Origin: JACVRW01 sp963826165
GTDB taxonomy: Bacteria > Actinomycetota > Thermoleophilia > Solirubrobacterales > Thermoleophilaceae
NCBI GenBank assembly: GCA_963826165.1
Contig: CAWGWC010000024.1
Span: 124,001-188,000 of the forward strand
DNA: 64,000 bases
Reading direction: 5' to 3'
In this document: positions 34,592-42,660 of the stretch, in pieces
Layout: each line of letters begins with the position of its first letter
How positions within the stretch are numbered: position 1 is the first letter of the stretch
Translations under genes and position numbers: made by a program
Notes under the pieces: generated by a model
The model's database searches: none
The model's input: only the letters and a program-made list of their open reading frames with translations
Told to the model about the DNA's origin: nothing

Positions 34592-35301
34592 GGGTCTGCT
34601 CGCTCTATCCGGAGCTCATGAACATCTACGCCGACCGCGGCAACATCGCCATCCTGCGGGCGCGCTGCGAGTGGCGCGGTCTGGGCTTCGAGCACGCTGC
34701 CGCCGGCGTGGGCGAGCGGCCGGACCCCGGCGCTCACGACCTGTTCTACATCGGCGGCGGCCAGGACCGGGACCAGATCGCGATCGCGCCCGACATGGCG
34801 GAGACCAAGCGCGAGGCGCTTCACGGCGCGGCGTCGCGCGGCGCCGTGGTGCTCGGCGTCTGCGGTGGCTACCAGCTGCTGGGCCATTCCTACGAGCTCG
34901 GCGGCTCGGAGCTGCCCGGCATCGGCCTCGTGGACCTGCAGACGGTGCGCGAGCCCGGCCCGAGGCTGATCGGCAACTGCGCGATCGAGGCCGACTTCGG
35001 CGACGGCCCCCGCGTGATCGCGGGGTTCGAGAACCACGGCGGTCGCACCTACCTCGGCGCCTCCGAGTCGCCGCTCGGACGGGTGCTCAACGGGCACGGC
35101 AACAACGACCGGGACGGCTTCGAGGGCGTGCACTCGGGCAACGTGATCGGCACCTACCTGCACGGGCCGCTGCTGCCGAAGAACGTGTGGCTGGCCGACC
35201 GGCTCATAGAGCTGGCCCTGGGCATCGAGCTGGAGCCGCTCCCCCACGACGAGCTCGAGGCCGCGGCACACGCATCGGCCCGGCGCGCGGCCGGGGTCTG
35301 A
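34579..35301 (+). CDS. gatD: lipid II isoglutaminyl synthase, GatD glutamine amidotransferase subunit
   Basis: A 240-residue CobB/CobQ-type class I glutaminase. The nucleophile is Cys in VLGVCGGYQLLG, and the catalytic His is in GTYLHGPLLPKN, with GGQDRDQ near the N terminus as in GatD. It supplies ammonia to MurT. It starts at GTG 34579, overlapping the methyltransferase by 13 nt, and ends 3 nt before the convergent dUTPase stop. Confidence 0.95.
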   Translation: MPALRVCSLYPELMNIYADRGNIAILRARCEWRGLGFEHAAAGVGERPDPGAHDLFYIGGGQDRDQIAIAPDMAETKREALHGAASRGAVVLGVCGGYQLLGHSYELGGSELPGIGLVDLQTVREPGPRLIGNCAIEADFGDGPRVIAGFENHGGRTYLGASESPLGRVLNGHGNNDRDGFEGVHSGNVIGTYLHGPLLPKNVWLADRLIELALGIELEPLPHDELEAAAHASARRAAGV

Positions 35302-35304
35302 GCC

Positions 35305-35736
35305 TCAGCGCCCGGTGGAGCCGAAGCCGCCGAGGCCGCGGACCGTCTCGTCGAGCTCGTCGGCCTCGTGCAGTCTCACCACGCCGGTGGCCACCACCAT
35401 GAGCTGGGCGATGCGGTCCCCGGGCGCGATCTCAAACGGCTCGTGCCGGTCGGTGTTGATCAGCAGGACCCGCAGCTCCCCGCGATAGCCCGGGTCGATC
35501 AGGCCCGGGGCGTTGACCAGTGAGATCCCGTGCCGGGCGGCGAGGCCCGACCGCGGCAGCACGAGACCCGCGTGAGCGGGAGGAATGGCCACCGCCAGCC
35601 CCGTGCCCACGTCCGCCCGCTCACCCGGCTGGATGACCAGCTCTTCGGCGGAGTGGAGATCGAAGGCGGCGTCGTCCTCGTGGGCGCGCGCGGGCGCCTG
35701 CGCGTTCTGGGCGAGGCGCTGGAAGCGCAGCCTCAA
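35305..35736 (-). CDS. dut: deoxyuridine 5'-triphosphate nucleotidohydrolase
   Basis: A 143-residue trimeric dUTPase. Conserved motifs in order: AAFDLHSAEE (I), LPRSGLAARHG (II), NAPGLIDPGYRGELRVLLIN (III), GDRIAQLMV (IV), and the C-terminal GGFGSTGR (V) that closes on the substrate. It hydrolyses dUTP to dUMP. Start codon is TTG 35736 overlapping the hflX stop (TTGA), so it is translated with HflX. Confidence 0.97.
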   Translation of the reverse strand: MRLRFQRLAQNAQAPARAHEDDAAFDLHSAEELVIQPGERADVGTGLAVAIPPAHAGLVLPRSGLAARHGISLVNAPGLIDPGYRGELRVLLINTDRHEPFEIAPGDRIAQLMVVATGVVRLHEADELDETVRGLGGFGSTGR

Positions 35737-37061
35737 GACGAGTTGGGCAGACCGTTGCTCGCGGCGAACCGCTCGAACCGCGGCGCGGCGCTCACCGGCA
35801 CGCGCGCCCGGATGCGCACGCCGTCGGCGGTGTCCTCGCGCTCGAGCTCGCCCGCCAGGTCGTGCAACTCGGACAGGCTGCCGCCCTCGTCGTAGGGCAC
35901 GAGCAGCTCCATCGGGGTGAGCGAGGCCAGGAAGCGAGCCTCGATGGCCTCGGTCAGCTCCTCGAGCCCCTCCCCCGTCTCGCCCGAGAGCTGCACCGCC
36001 TGCGGAAAGCGGAACGAGAGCTCGCGGCGGCGCTCGGAACTCACTGCGTCCATCTTGTTGAGCGCCAGCAGCCGCGGACGTTCGCCCGAGCCGGTCTCGG
36101 CCAACACGTCGTCCACGGCGGCGATCATCTCGTGCAGCTCGTGCTCGGGCACCGAGGCGTCGGCCACGTGCACGATCAGGTCGGCGCCGAGCGCCTCCTC
36201 GAGCGTGGCGGAGAAGGCGTCCACCAGCGCATGCGGCAGCTTGCGGATGAAGCCGACGGTGTCGGTGACCAGGTAGGTGCGGCCGGAGATCTCCAGCGAG
36301 CGGGTGGTGGGATCGAGCGTGTGGAACAGCCGATCCTGCACGCCGACCTCCGAGCCGGTCAGTGCGTTCAGAAGCGTGGACTTGCCTGCGTTTGTGTAGC
36401 CGGCGAGCGCCACGGTGGGCAGGCCGGCGCGCTCACGCTCGCGGCGCATCGTCGAGCGAGTGGACTTGGTCTGGTCGAGGCGGCGGCGCAGCGCGGAGAT
36501 GCGGTCGCGCGCGAGCCGGCGGTCGGTCTCGATCTGTGTCTCGCCCGGGCCTCGTGTGCCGATGCCGCCGTCCATGCGCCCGGCGCCGAGGCGCTCGAGG
36601 TGGGTCCACAGCCCTCGCATGCGCGCGAGGTTGTACTCGAGCTGGGCCAGCTCCACCTGGAGCTTGCCCTCCGCCGAGTGAGCGTGGTCGGCGAAGATGT
36701 CGAGGATGATCGCCGTGCGGTCGATGACCGGCACGCCGAGCGCCTCCTCCAGATTGCGCTCCTGACGAGGCAGGAGCTCGTCGTCGCAGGCCACCAGGTT
36801 GGCGTCCGCCTCTCCCACGGCGCGCTTGAGCTCGGTCAGCTTGCCGCGGCCGAAGTAGCGGTCCGGATCGGGCTGATCGCGTCGCTGCACCATCTCCCCC
36901 GCCACGGCCACCCCGGCTGTGCGCAGGAGCTCCCGGAGCTCGCTCAGGTCGGGCTCGGCCGGCGTGGCCGCGATGCAGAGAGCACGCTGGCGCGCCCGCG
37001 GGTTGCGAACTCCGTCGCCGTTGCGGGTGGGTGAGTGGCGTCCGTCCCGGCCTCTCTGCAT
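35733..37061 (-). CDS. hflX: ribosome-associated GTPase
   Basis: A 442-residue HflX. The N-terminal domain contains DRYFGRGKLTELKRAVGEADANLVACDDEL and the linker RGPGETQIETDRR. The G domain has G1 GYTNAGKSTLLNAL, G2/G3 DTVGFIRKLPHALVDAF and G4 LNKMD. HflX binds the 50S subunit and splits stalled ribosomes under stress. ATG 37061 is the start. Followed by coupled dut. Together with miaA-dapF-dapL upstream on the same strand it belongs to a conserved housekeeping string. Confidence 0.97.
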   Translation of the reverse strand: MQRGRDGRHSPTRNGDGVRNPRARQRALCIAATPAEPDLSELRELLRTAGVAVAGEMVQRRDQPDPDRYFGRGKLTELKRAVGEADANLVACDDELLPRQERNLEEALGVPVIDRTAIILDIFADHAHSAEGKLQVELAQLEYNLARMRGLWTHLERLGAGRMDGGIGTRGPGETQIETDRRLARDRISALRRRLDQTKSTRSTMRRERERAGLPTVALAGYTNAGKSTLLNALTGSEVGVQDRLFHTLDPTTRSLEISGRTYLVTDTVGFIRKLPHALVDAFSATLEEALGADLIVHVADASVPEHELHEMIAAVDDVLAETGSGERPRLLALNKMDAVSSERRRELSFRFPQAVQLSGETGEGLEELTEAIEARFLASLTPMELLVPYDEGGSLSELHDLAGELEREDTADGVRIRARVPVSAAPRFERFAASNGLPNSS

Positions 37062-37101
37062 CCCTTCAGAGTCTAGGCCGGTTTGCGCGGAATGCCCGCG
37101 G

Positions 37102-37818
37102 TCACTCGGTGACCGGCGGCAGCTGGAGGCGCTCCACCGGCGGAATCACGCCCTCGGTGGGAAAGTGCTCGGGTATCGAGCTCCCGGGGAGCACCAGCAC
37201 GCTCTCGGCCGGGTCCCCGAGCCACGAGGCGTGGCCCACGGCGTAGCGATGCGCGGCCAGAGCGCATGCGGCGGCGTCGAGCTCCTCGGTGCGGCGGTGC
37301 CAGAGGTCGCCGCCCTCGTCGATCACGTGATCGCCGCTCAGCTCCTCGATCCGCACCTGCATGCCGAAGGGGTGGCGCTTGGCCGGCAGGCGCCGGCCCT
37401 GGAGGGCGCAGAACACGCCCTCCGGGTTGGTCTCGAACACGGGGAACTGGTGGTAGGCGCCCTCCCACACCGCGCCGCCGTGGCCGTTGTCGCGCTCGTT
37501 GGGCGCGAAGGCCGGCAGGTCGGCGAGCAGTCCGGCCAGGCGCAGCATCTCGGCGTCCGGCGGCTGGGGGGTCACGCCGCGCCCCACCAGCAGCGAATCG
37601 CAGTCGCGCGTGGAGCGGTCTGCGAGGGGCACGCGCATGGGAGCGCCCATCGCCACCACCACGTCGCCCAGCGCCCGCAGCTCGGCCGCCACCTGAGCGG
37701 CGGAGCCGGGTTCGAAGAAGATGGCGCTCAGCCGAATCGGCGGTTCGGGAGCGCGAACCTCCTCCAGCATGGCGAGCTGGAGGCGGCCCTGCATGGGAAC
37801 GAGGCCGACGTAGTGCAT
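37102..37818 (-). CDS. DUF429-like protein
   Basis: A 238-residue protein. The segments ADRSTRDCDSLLVGRGVTP, FETNPEGVFCALQGRRLPAKRHPFGMQVRIEEL and LDAAACALAAHRYAVGHASWLGDPAESVLVLPG follow the DUF429 pattern (RNase H-like fold, presumed nuclease). The acidic residue usually near the N terminus (GID) is replaced by YVGLVP, so nuclease activity is doubtful. Its start shares one base with the dapL stop (TGATG), so it is coupled to it. Function unknown. Confidence 0.65.
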   Translation of the reverse strand: MHYVGLVPMQGRLQLAMLEEVRAPEPPIRLSAIFFEPGSAAQVAAELRALGDVVVAMGAPMRVPLADRSTRDCDSLLVGRGVTPQPPDAEMLRLAGLLADLPAFAPNERDNGHGGAVWEGAYHQFPVFETNPEGVFCALQGRRLPAKRHPFGMQVRIEELSGDHVIDEGGDLWHRRTEELDAAACALAAHRYAVGHASWLGDPAESVLVLPGSSIPEHFPTEGVIPPVERLQLPPVTE

Positions 37819-38975
37819 CAGGCCGCGAGACTACCCCGGAGGCGCTCCACCGCCTCGCTCAGGCGTTCGTCGTCGATGGTGAGCGAGATGCGGAAGAAGC
37901 CCTCGCCGTTGGGTCCGTAGGCACCGCCGGGCGACACGACGACGCCGGACTCCTCCAGCACCAGCTCGCAGAAGGAGGCCGAGGTGTGGCCGGCCGGCAC
38001 CGGGGCCCAGACGTAGATCGTCCCCCTGGGCGGGATCACGTCGACGCCGATCTCGCGCAGCGCGCCGCACACCAGGTCGCGCCGGCGCTGATAGATGGCG
38101 ATCATCTCCGTGGGCGGTCCCTCGTCGAGTGCCCGGGCGGCGGCCAGCTGCACGGCCTCGAACAGGCCCGAGTCGATGTTCGTCTTGAGCTTCCAGTAGG
38201 TGGCCACCGCCTCGGCGTTCCCCACCAGCGCGGCGGTGCGCCAGCCGGTCATGTTCCACCCCTTGGACAGGGAGAAGATCTCCACGCCCACCTCGCGGGC
38301 TCCCGGGGTCTCGAGGAAGCTCGGGGCCACGTAGCCGTCGAAGGTCGTCTCCGTGTACGAGGCGTCGTGCACCACCAGCACGTCGTGCTCGCGCGCGAAC
38401 TCGATCGCCCGCTCGAACAGGCCGTCGGGCACCACGGCCCCGGTCGGGTTGTTCGGATAGTTGAGGTACATCAGGCGGGCACGCGCGGCGGCCGCCGGGG
38501 TCACCGCGCCGAGGTCGGGCCCGAAGCCGAGCTCGGGGAGGAGCGGCATCAGCTCCGCCTCTGCGCCGGCCAGCAGCGGCCCCCCGGTGTAGACCGGGTA
38601 GCCGGGATCGGCGGCCAGCGCCACCGTGCCCGGGTCGAGGAACGCGAGATTCATGTTGAACACGCACTCCTTCGCGCCGAGCGCGGGCAGGATCTCGCTC
38701 TCGGGGTCGAGTGTCACGCCGAAGCGGCGTTCGTAGAAGCGCGCGAACGCCTCGCGCAGCTCGGGCCGCCCGCGGTTCGAGGGGTACTGATGGGTGCCGG
38801 GATCGGCCGCGGCCGTGGTCAGGGCCTCGATCACCGGTCCCGGTGTGGGGGTGTCGGGATCGCCGATGCCGAGGCTGATCACGTCGATTCCCGCGGCCTT
38901 CTTCTCTCGGATCTTGCGTTCCAGCTCGGCGAAGAGGTAGGGCGGCAGGCGGTCCAGGCGGCTACTCGATTGCAT
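37818..38975 (-). CDS. dapL: LL-diaminopimelate aminotransferase
   Basis: A 385-residue class I/II PLP aminotransferase. PLP-lysine is in SLSKGWNMTGWRTA. Other motifs are LNYPNNPTGAVV, GIGDPDTPTPGPV and KTNIDSGLFEAVQLAA, the last typical of the archaeal/actinobacterial DapL type. DapL turns tetrahydrodipicolinate directly to LL-DAP for lysine and peptidoglycan, bypassing the succinyl/acetyl routes. It overlaps the dapF-like gene by 14 nt, which supports the assignment over a generic aspartate aminotransferase. Confidence 0.88.
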   Translation of the reverse strand: MQSSSRLDRLPPYLFAELERKIREKKAAGIDVISLGIGDPDTPTPGPVIEALTTAAADPGTHQYPSNRGRPELREAFARFYERRFGVTLDPESEILPALGAKECVFNMNLAFLDPGTVALAADPGYPVYTGGPLLAGAEAELMPLLPELGFGPDLGAVTPAAAARARLMYLNYPNNPTGAVVPDGLFERAIEFAREHDVLVVHDASYTETTFDGYVAPSFLETPGAREVGVEIFSLSKGWNMTGWRTAALVGNAEAVATYWKLKTNIDSGLFEAVQLAAARALDEGPPTEMIAIYQRRRDLVCGALREIGVDVIPPRGTIYVWAPVPAGHTSASFCELVLEESGVVVSPGGAYGPNGEGFFRISLTIDDERLSEAVERLRGSLAA

Positions 38976-39807
38976 GCAACTCCATCGTCAGTTCCTTGCT
39001 CAACACACCGGCGTAGACCGGCCGGGCCCAGCCGGTGAGATCCACGTGCAGATCCTCGCCCACGGCCACCTCGAGCTCGCCTCCGTCGAGGGACACGGTC
39101 ACCGGACTGTCGGCGCCGCGCAGCACTGCGGCCACGGCCGCACCCGTGGCGCCGGTGCCCGAGGCCATCGTCTCCCCCACTCCGCGCTCGAAGATACGCG
39201 CGCGGATCCGGTCGTCCGCCGTTTGGTGCCAGAACGAGACGTTGGTGCGGTTGGGAAACAGCTCGTGGCGCTCGATATCGGGGCCGTAGCGCCCGAGGTC
39301 CATCCCGTCCAGGTCATCTCCGACCTCGATCGAGCACTGCGGGTTTCCCGCCTGCACGAACTGGAACCTGAACTCTCGCCCCGCCGAGGTCAGCGTGCCG
39401 GTGCCGTCGTCGCGCCCGTCGGGGAAGTCCTCGCTCGCTCGCAGTCTCACCCGCCCCATGTCCATCGTGCACAGCTCTCCGTCGATGCGCGGGCGGATCT
39501 CGCCGGCCACCGTGCGCACCGAGAAGGAATCGGTGTCGGTCCAGCCCGTGCGCCGTAGGTACATCACGGCCTGGCGCACCCCGTTGCCCGACAGCTCGGC
39601 CTCCGACCCGTCCGGGTTGTAGATACGGATCTCGGCCACGAAGCCGCGCTCTTCGGTCTCGCGAATGAGCAGCACGCCGTCGCTCCCGATCCCGGTGTGG
39701 GGAGCGCACAGGCGCCGGATCCGCTCGGGAGTGAGCTCGAAGGGCAGCTCACGCTCCTCCACGATCACGTAGTCGTTGCCCAGGGCCTGCCACTTCTCGA
39801 AGCGCAC
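38962..39807 (-). CDS. dapF: diaminopimelate epimerase homologue with both catalytic Cys replaced by Ser
   Basis: A 281-residue DapF fold. It begins GTG, VRFEKWQALGNDYVIVEE, and has the substrate motifs YNPDGSEAELSGNGVRQAV and GVGETMASGTGATGAA. In known DapF the reactive residues are Cys in CGNG and in ACGSG. Here the codons are TCG (Ser) at both positions, and the nearby RC is RQ. Both halves are changed consistently and the frame is clean, so this is not an error. The protein may use serine/another base, bind LL-DAP without epimerising it, or act on another substrate. It lies between miaA and dapL, which keeps a link to DAP metabolism. Confidence 0.88.
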   Translation of the reverse strand: MRFEKWQALGNDYVIVEERELPFELTPERIRRLCAPHTGIGSDGVLLIRETEERGFVAEIRIYNPDGSEAELSGNGVRQAVMYLRRTGWTDTDSFSVRTVAGEIRPRIDGELCTMDMGRVRLRASEDFPDGRDDGTGTLTSAGREFRFQFVQAGNPQCSIEVGDDLDGMDLGRYGPDIERHELFPNRTNVSFWHQTADDRIRARIFERGVGETMASGTGATGAAVAAVLRGADSPVTVSLDGGELEVAVGEDLHVDLTGWARPVYAGVLSKELTMELHAIE

Positions 39808-39818
39808 GGCGGGCCACT

Positions 39819-40733
39819 CTAGGCAACGCGCTGCGCCATCAGCCGTCCGGCCAGCTCGTCTGTCTTCGCTCCGGTCGCATCGAGCACGCGCACACCGGGC
39901 AGGCGGGCCATCCAGGTGAGCTGGCGCCGGGCGTAGTTTCGGGTGCGCCGCTTCATGCCCTCGACGTCGCCGCGCAGGAGCTCCTCGAAGCCGAGCGCCT
40001 TGCGCGCGGTGGCCGAAGCGCCGGCCGCGTCGGCGCGCATGACCTCCTCCAGCGCGCCCGCGGCCACCATGGCGTCCACGCGCTCGTCGATGCGCGCGTA
40101 CAGGGTGGCGCGGTCCATGGTCAGGCCGCCCAGAAGGGTGGGCTGTCGAAGCTCGGCCGTCCACAGACGCGAGCTGTCGCCCGCCGCAGCCGGCTCCTCG
40201 CCCATCTCGATCAGCTCGAGGGCGCGGATCACGCGCGTGCGGTCGCTCGGCGCGATCCCGGCCGCCGCGGCGGGGTGGCGGACGGCCAGGTCGGCGTGAA
40301 GCGCCTCGACACCACGCTCGTCGAGCTCCGCGGTCAGGCGGTCGCGCAACCCGACCGGGGGCGGCGGCCGCAGCTCCAGGTCGGTCAGCGCCGCCTGCAG
40401 GTAGAGGCCGGTCCCCCCCACGACGATCGGGGTGCGGCCCGCGGCCAGGGCCTGGTCGATCTCGGCGTGGGCGAGCCGCGCGAAGCGACCGGCGGAGAAG
40501 GTCTCGGTCAACGGCACGCACGACACGAGGCCGTGCTCGAGGCGGGCCCGCTCGGCGGCGGTCGGGGCGCCGGTCAGGATCTCGAGGCCCTCGTAGACCT
40601 GCAGCGCATCGGCGGAGATCGCGAGCGGATCCTCCCCGCGCTCGCGCAGTCGCTCGGCGATGGCCACGGCCACGGCGGTCTTGCCCACGCCGGTGGGCCC
40701 GAACAGCGCGATCACGCGATGTGAATGCGCCAC
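39819..40733 (-). CDS. miaA: tRNA dimethylallyltransferase
   Basis: A 304-residue MiaA. The P-loop is LFGPTGVGKTAVA. Other motifs are ISADALQVYEGLEILTGAP, VVGGTGLYLQAAL and RTRNYARRQLTWMARLPGV. It adds the dimethylallyl group to A37 of tRNAs reading UNN codons; MiaB then methylthiolates it. The start is GTG 40733, inside a 20-bp direct repeat; the next gene starts 11 nt past its stop. In many genomes miaB precedes miaA directly, but here the two are separated by 7 kb. Confidence 0.97.
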   Translation of the reverse strand: MAHSHRVIALFGPTGVGKTAVAVAIAERLRERGEDPLAISADALQVYEGLEILTGAPTAAERARLEHGLVSCVPLTETFSAGRFARLAHAEIDQALAAGRTPIVVGGTGLYLQAALTDLELRPPPPVGLRDRLTAELDERGVEALHADLAVRHPAAAAGIAPSDRTRVIRALELIEMGEEPAAAGDSSRLWTAELRQPTLLGGLTMDRATLYARIDERVDAMVAAGALEEVMRADAAGASATARKALGFEELLRGDVEGMKRRTRNYARRQLTWMARLPGVRVLDATGAKTDELAGRLMAQRVA

Positions 40734-40748
40734 GATCGCTCGTAATAA
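40729..40748 (+). repeat. 20-bp direct repeat, copy 1 (miaA side of the ars cassette)
   Basis: GCCACGATCGCTCGTAATAA matches the copy at 42661-42680 at 19 of 20 positions. It covers the miaA GTG start and the AT-rich box just upstream of it. The two copies bracket arsC-arsR-arsM. This is consistent with a duplication produced when the cassette entered between miaA and the lipoprotein gene. Confidence 0.75.
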
Positions 40749-40833
40749 TCACGCCGTGCCGGCGCGTGTCGTGTCATCTCGTCAGGTGCATATTTGCAGG
40801 CATTTCTGGTTACGACAGCCGCTGGGGACAGTC

Positions 40834-41232
40834 TTACGTCTTGCAATTGAGCTCCTCGACCAGCGCCCGGACGCGTTCTGCGATTTCGTCGCGGATGTGG
40901 CGGACCTCTTCGAGTGGGCGGCCTTTGGGGTCCTGGAGCTCCCAGTCGAGGTAGCGCTTGCCGGGAATGTACGGGCATTCGTCCCCGCAGCCCATGGTGA
41001 CGACGACATCGGCCCGCTCGGCGTGCTCGCGGGTCAGCTTGCGGGGCGTGGAGCCGGCGAGGTCTATGCCGAGTTCGTTCATGACCTGCACGACCTCGGG
41101 GTGGACTTGGTTGGCTGGCGTAGTGCCGGCCGAAAGCGCTTGGTGGCGACCGCCTGCGGCGCGTTCGAACAGGGCGGCGGACATCTGCGAGCGGCCGGCG
41201 TTGTGCAGGCAGACGAACAGAGCGGTGGCCAT
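40834..41232 (-). CDS. arsC: arsenate reductase, low-molecular-weight phosphatase family
   Basis: A 132-residue protein with N-terminal P-loop VCLHNAGRS (Cys-x5-Arg) and a second cysteine pair in MGCGDECPYIPGKRYLDWELQDPKG, the arrangement of thioredoxin/mycothiol-linked ArsC. It reduces arsenate to arsenite. Read from ATG 41232, divergent from arsR with 56 nt between. A TTG at 41235 could also start it. Its stop leaves 100 nt to miaA, in which I saw only the direct repeat. Confidence 0.94.
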   Translation of the reverse strand: MATALFVCLHNAGRSQMSAALFERAAGGRHQALSAGTTPANQVHPEVVQVMNELGIDLAGSTPRKLTREHAERADVVVTMGCGDECPYIPGKRYLDWELQDPKGRPLEEVRHIRDEIAERVRALVEELNCKT

Positions 41233-41252
41233 CAACCCCGCAACCTACTCCA

Positions 41253-41281
41253 TTGACAGTTGCCGATTCAATTGGTATTTG
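41253..41281 (+). promoter_or_regulatory. arsR promoter and probable ArsR operator
   Basis: TTGACA (41253-41258), a 17-bp spacer, then TATTTG (41276-41281) form a sigma-70-type promoter, rare in quality for this window. It ends 7 nt before the arsR ATG, so the leader is very short. CGATT (41265-41269) and AATCG lie symmetrically around TATTTG and could be part of an ArsR operator that blocks both arsR and arsC. Confidence 0.6.
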
Positions 41282-41288
41282 TAAATCG

Positions 41289-41642
41289 ATGCCTGTCGAC
41301 ATACCACTGGCGCCCAAGACCAAGCGTCCCGTGGGCGAGCCGTGCTGCGAGCCGGTCGTCTACCCCGACGTCGAACGCGAGCACGCGATCCGCATGGCCG
41401 AGGTCGCCAAGGCGCTCGGCGACCCGATCCGCCTCCAGCTCGTCGATGTGCTGCGCAAGCACGCGGGCAAGGTCTGCGTCTGCGAGCTGGTACCGCTGTT
41501 CGACATCGCCCAGCCCACCCTGTCGCACCACCTCAAGAAGCTCCGCGACACCGGCATCGTCGACTCCGAGCGCCGCGGACTGTGGGCGTACTACTACGTG
41601 CTTCCCGATGCGCTGGAGGAGCTCACCGCATGGCTGAACTAA
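41289..41642 (+). CDS. arsR: ArsR-family arsenic-responsive repressor
   Basis: A 117-residue winged-helix repressor. The As(III) site is the VCVCELV pair at the start of the recognition helix, followed by IAQPTLSHHLKKLRDTGIVDSERRGLWAYYYVLP. An extra CC pair (GEPCCEP) in the N-terminal arm could add a third thiol ligand. It starts at ATG 41289; the ORF is open further upstream but the promoter lies there. The stop overlaps the arsM start by 13 nt. Confidence 0.95.
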   Translation: MPVDIPLAPKTKRPVGEPCCEPVVYPDVEREHAIRMAEVAKALGDPIRLQLVDVLRKHAGKVCVCELVPLFDIAQPTLSHHLKKLRDTGIVDSERRGLWAYYYVLPDALEELTAWLN

Positions 41643-42601
41643 CCACCCCCTCAATCACCGGCGAGCAGTCGGCCGCCTCTTGCTGTTGCGCACCTGCCGT
41701 CCACGAGACCTGCTGCGAGCCGTCCGAGAAATCCGCCTGCTGCGGTGCGAGTGCCGCTGGCGACACCTGCGGCTGCGCGCACGGCGAGCGCACTGTCGAT
41801 CCTGCTCACCACCCCGAAGGAGCCCTGAACATGGCCGAGTTGACCGACACCGACATCCGCGAGCAGGTGCGCGAGCGCTACGCCGGTCACGCCAAGCTCG
41901 CGATCGATGTCTCTCCAGGCGCCGCACGGCAGGCCGAGGAAGCCTGCTGCGGCACGACCGGTCAGTCCGGCCAGTTCGGCGATGTGCTCTACGAAGCCGA
42001 CTCGCGTGAAGGGGCTAACGAAGCCGCGGTTGCGGCGTCGCTCGGTTGCGGCGTCCCGACCGCTGTCGCCGACCTGCACGAAGGCGAAACCGTGCTCGAC
42101 CTCGGCTCGGGCGCCGGCGCCGACGTCCTCATCGCCGCCCGCCGCGTTGGCCCTACCGGGCGGGCGATCGGGCTCGACATGACCGACGAGATGCTCGAAC
42201 TCGCCCGCCGCAACGCCGCTGAGGCGGGCGCGACCAACGTCGAGTTCCTCCAGGGCTACATCGAAGACCTGCCGCTCCCGGACGCAAGCGTCCACGTCGT
42301 CATCTCCAACTGCGTCATCAACCTTTCCGCCGACAAGCGCCAGGTGATTCGCGAGGCCGCACGGGTGCTACGCCCCGGCGGGCGCTTCGCCGTCAGCGAC
42401 GTGATCGCCGACCCCGACATGGACGCCGCCACGCGCACCGACATGGAGCAATGGACCGGCTGCATCGCCGGCGCCCTCACGCGCTCCGAGTTCGAGGGCG
42501 CCCTCCACGACGCCGGCCTCGACGACGTCGAGATCACCGAGACCCATCGCGTGCACGAGCACGCCGGCGCGGCGATCATCCACGCTCGCAAACCCAGTTA
42601 G
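41630..42601 (+). CDS. arsM: arsenite S-adenosylmethionine methyltransferase with Cys-rich N-terminal extension
   Basis: A 323-residue ArsM from ATG 41630. The SAM site is VLDLGSGAGADVLIAARRVGPTGRAIGLDMTD. The three catalytic cysteine contexts are EEACCGTTG, SLGCGVP and ISNCVINLS. It methylates As(III). Residues 1-66 are unusual: CCC, CC, CC and CGC groups spaced along about 50 residues, ending before a second Met. That Met (41831) has its own ribosome site (GAAGGAG), so a shorter 256-residue form could also be made. The extension may bind arsenite and pass it to the active site. Confidence 0.94.
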   Translation: MAELTTPSITGEQSAASCCCAPAVHETCCEPSEKSACCGASAAGDTCGCAHGERTVDPAHHPEGALNMAELTDTDIREQVRERYAGHAKLAIDVSPGAARQAEEACCGTTGQSGQFGDVLYEADSREGANEAAVAASLGCGVPTAVADLHEGETVLDLGSGAGADVLIAARRVGPTGRAIGLDMTDEMLELARRNAAEAGATNVEFLQGYIEDLPLPDASVHVVISNCVINLSADKRQVIREAARVLRPGGRFAVSDVIADPDMDAATRTDMEQWTGCIAGALTRSEFEGALHDAGLDDVEITETHRVHEHAGAAIIHARKPS

Positions 42602-42660
42602 CAAGCCGAGGCCCAAGCATGGCGCAAAGCCAGGTGTAGAGCGGAATCGGCGAGATACCC

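Noticed and set aside
37266..39038. 590-codon plus-strand open frame
   Set aside because: Antisense to dapL and the DUF429-like gene; Arg/Pro-rich without motifs.
40751..40833. Possible tRNA or attachment-site remnant next to the ars cassette
   Set aside because: I could not fold a cloverleaf and found no integrase or partner site beyond the 20-bp repeat.
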